The position numbers and the translations under genes were made by a program. Source: an uncultured Bacilli bacterium (GTDB lineage Bacteria; Bacillota_I; Bacilli_A; RFN20; CAG-288). Taken from it: a DNA stretch of 6,701 nt. Of this stretch, positions 6,351-6,701 are shown in pieces; positions within the stretch are counted from its first letter, which is position 1, and each line of letters begins with the position of its first letter. The notes under the pieces are model-generated. The model was not told the origin of the DNA. It searched no databases and was given only the letters and a program-made list of their open reading frames with translations. The DNA is taken from positions 1 through 6,701 of the forward strand of contig CAOSOP010000068.1 of assembly GCA_948525355.1 (NCBI GenBank), read 5' to 3'.

Positions 6351-6701
6351 TTATATACAAATAATTTTGCCTTCGGTGTTCGCTTCGCCTTTTTGTGACC
6401 CTTGAAATGCCTGCGGCCACGTTAAATTTGGACCGAAATTATGGTCGTAATTCCAGAAAAATGAGATGGTCTGTGAAGTACCTAAATAGACTTTTGGAGT
6501 GTATTTTTGCATGCTATCTTCAGGGAAGTATTGGTACATTCTATTGCTTATATTAAGGCAGTTGAGCGAGGAAACAACTTCTAACTTACTTAATGAGTTG
6601 CTTCCCATTTGGTGCTGCCCTAATGAATATTCATATAGTGGATCATCCCATGGAGAAAATGTTAATCTGCCTCTACCTGTGTACCCGTATCTTAGTGGCT
6701 C
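6351..6701 (-). CDS. Hypothetical protein, 3' end only (5' part beyond the right edge)
   Basis: An uninterrupted reading frame of 116 codons runs from the window edge to a TAA at 6351-6353. An internal ATG at 6606-6608 exists, but the frame stays open upstream to the edge (residues ...RLTFSPWDDPLYEYSLGQHQ precede it) and no ribosome binding site precedes that ATG, so I treat the gene as truncated by the window. The visible part is rich in Tyr, Asn, Ser and Pro, lacks membrane helices, and ends in a Gln/Gly-rich tail (PQAFQGSQKGEANTEGK) followed by a short hydrophobic end. I do not recognise the family; a surface, phage-like or mobile-element product is possible but unsupported. Base composition is clearly higher in GC than the four operon genes, especially over about 6369-6420, which suggests separate origin. 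The tail contains a 21-nt sequence repeated in inverted orientation at the left window edge. Confidence 0.55.
   Translation of the reverse strand, partial: EPLRYGYTGRGRLTFSPWDDPLYEYSLGQHQMGSNSLSKLEVVSSLNCLNISNRMYQYFPEDSMQKYTPKVYLGTSQTISFFWNYDHNFGPNLTWPQAFQGSQKGEANTEGKIICI
6377..6397 (-). repeat. Right copy of the 21-nt inverted repeat, inside the partial gene
   Basis: Matches 1-21 at 20 of 21 positions in opposite orientation. Here it encodes Gln-Lys-Gly-Glu-Ala-Asn in the tail of the right-edge gene; the single difference from the left copy is a synonymous change in the Ala codon (GCG versus GCA). It sits in a locally GC-rich patch. Confidence 0.65.

Noticed and set aside
6371..6397. Plus-strand hairpin with T tract (GGTG...CGCC then TTTTT) as a terminator
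   Set aside because: The stem is only 4 bp with a G-U pair, lies inside an open coding frame on the other strand, and no plus-strand gene precedes it.

Overview
The window looks like part of an AT-rich genome of an anaerobic, low-GC Gram-positive (Bacillota) bacterium, perhaps of the Erysipelotrichia or RF39-like type, though the sequence does not fix the lineage. The clues are the low GC content, strong GGAGG-type ribosome binding sites, TGA used as a stop codon (which excludes the Mycoplasma code 4), and oxygen-sensitive iron-sulfur enzymology.

Layout. Four genes on the minus strand form one tight unit read from about 6200 down to 77: a six-helix membrane protein of unknown function (6147-5008), a 977-residue tandem ASKHA activase with a DUF2229-type half (5003-2070), a 434-residue 2-hydroxyacyl-CoA-dehydratase-like protein (2073-769), and a CDP-alcohol phosphatidyltransferase of the PgsA type (772-77). 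The gap between the first two genes is 4 nt. The next two junctions are ATGA start/stop overlaps. An intrinsic terminator (about 31-70) closes the unit. The 203-nt AT-rich region upstream of the first gene (6148-6350) should hold the promoter. Beyond it, at the right edge, lies the 3' end of a separate minus-strand gene (6351 to past 6701) with higher GC.

How the genes work together. The 977/434 pair has the domain order of the plasmalogen synthase operon plsA-plsR known from Clostridium perfringens. There, an ATP-driven activase and a dehydratase/reductase-like partner convert the sn-1 ester of a phospholipid to a vinyl ether without oxygen. Translational coupling to a phosphatidylglycerophosphate-synthase-like gene fits a phospholipid role much better than amino-acid fermentation. 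I therefore read this as a probable plasmalogen/phospholipid operon with an uncharacterised membrane protein as its first gene. The family assignment is strong; the substrate is inferred from homology and context.

A 21-nt sequence (20/21 identical) occurs at the extreme left edge (1-21) and, inverted, inside the right-edge gene (6377-6397). The operon is thus bracketed by inverted copies of a short sequence that in the right copy is coding and higher in GC than its surroundings.
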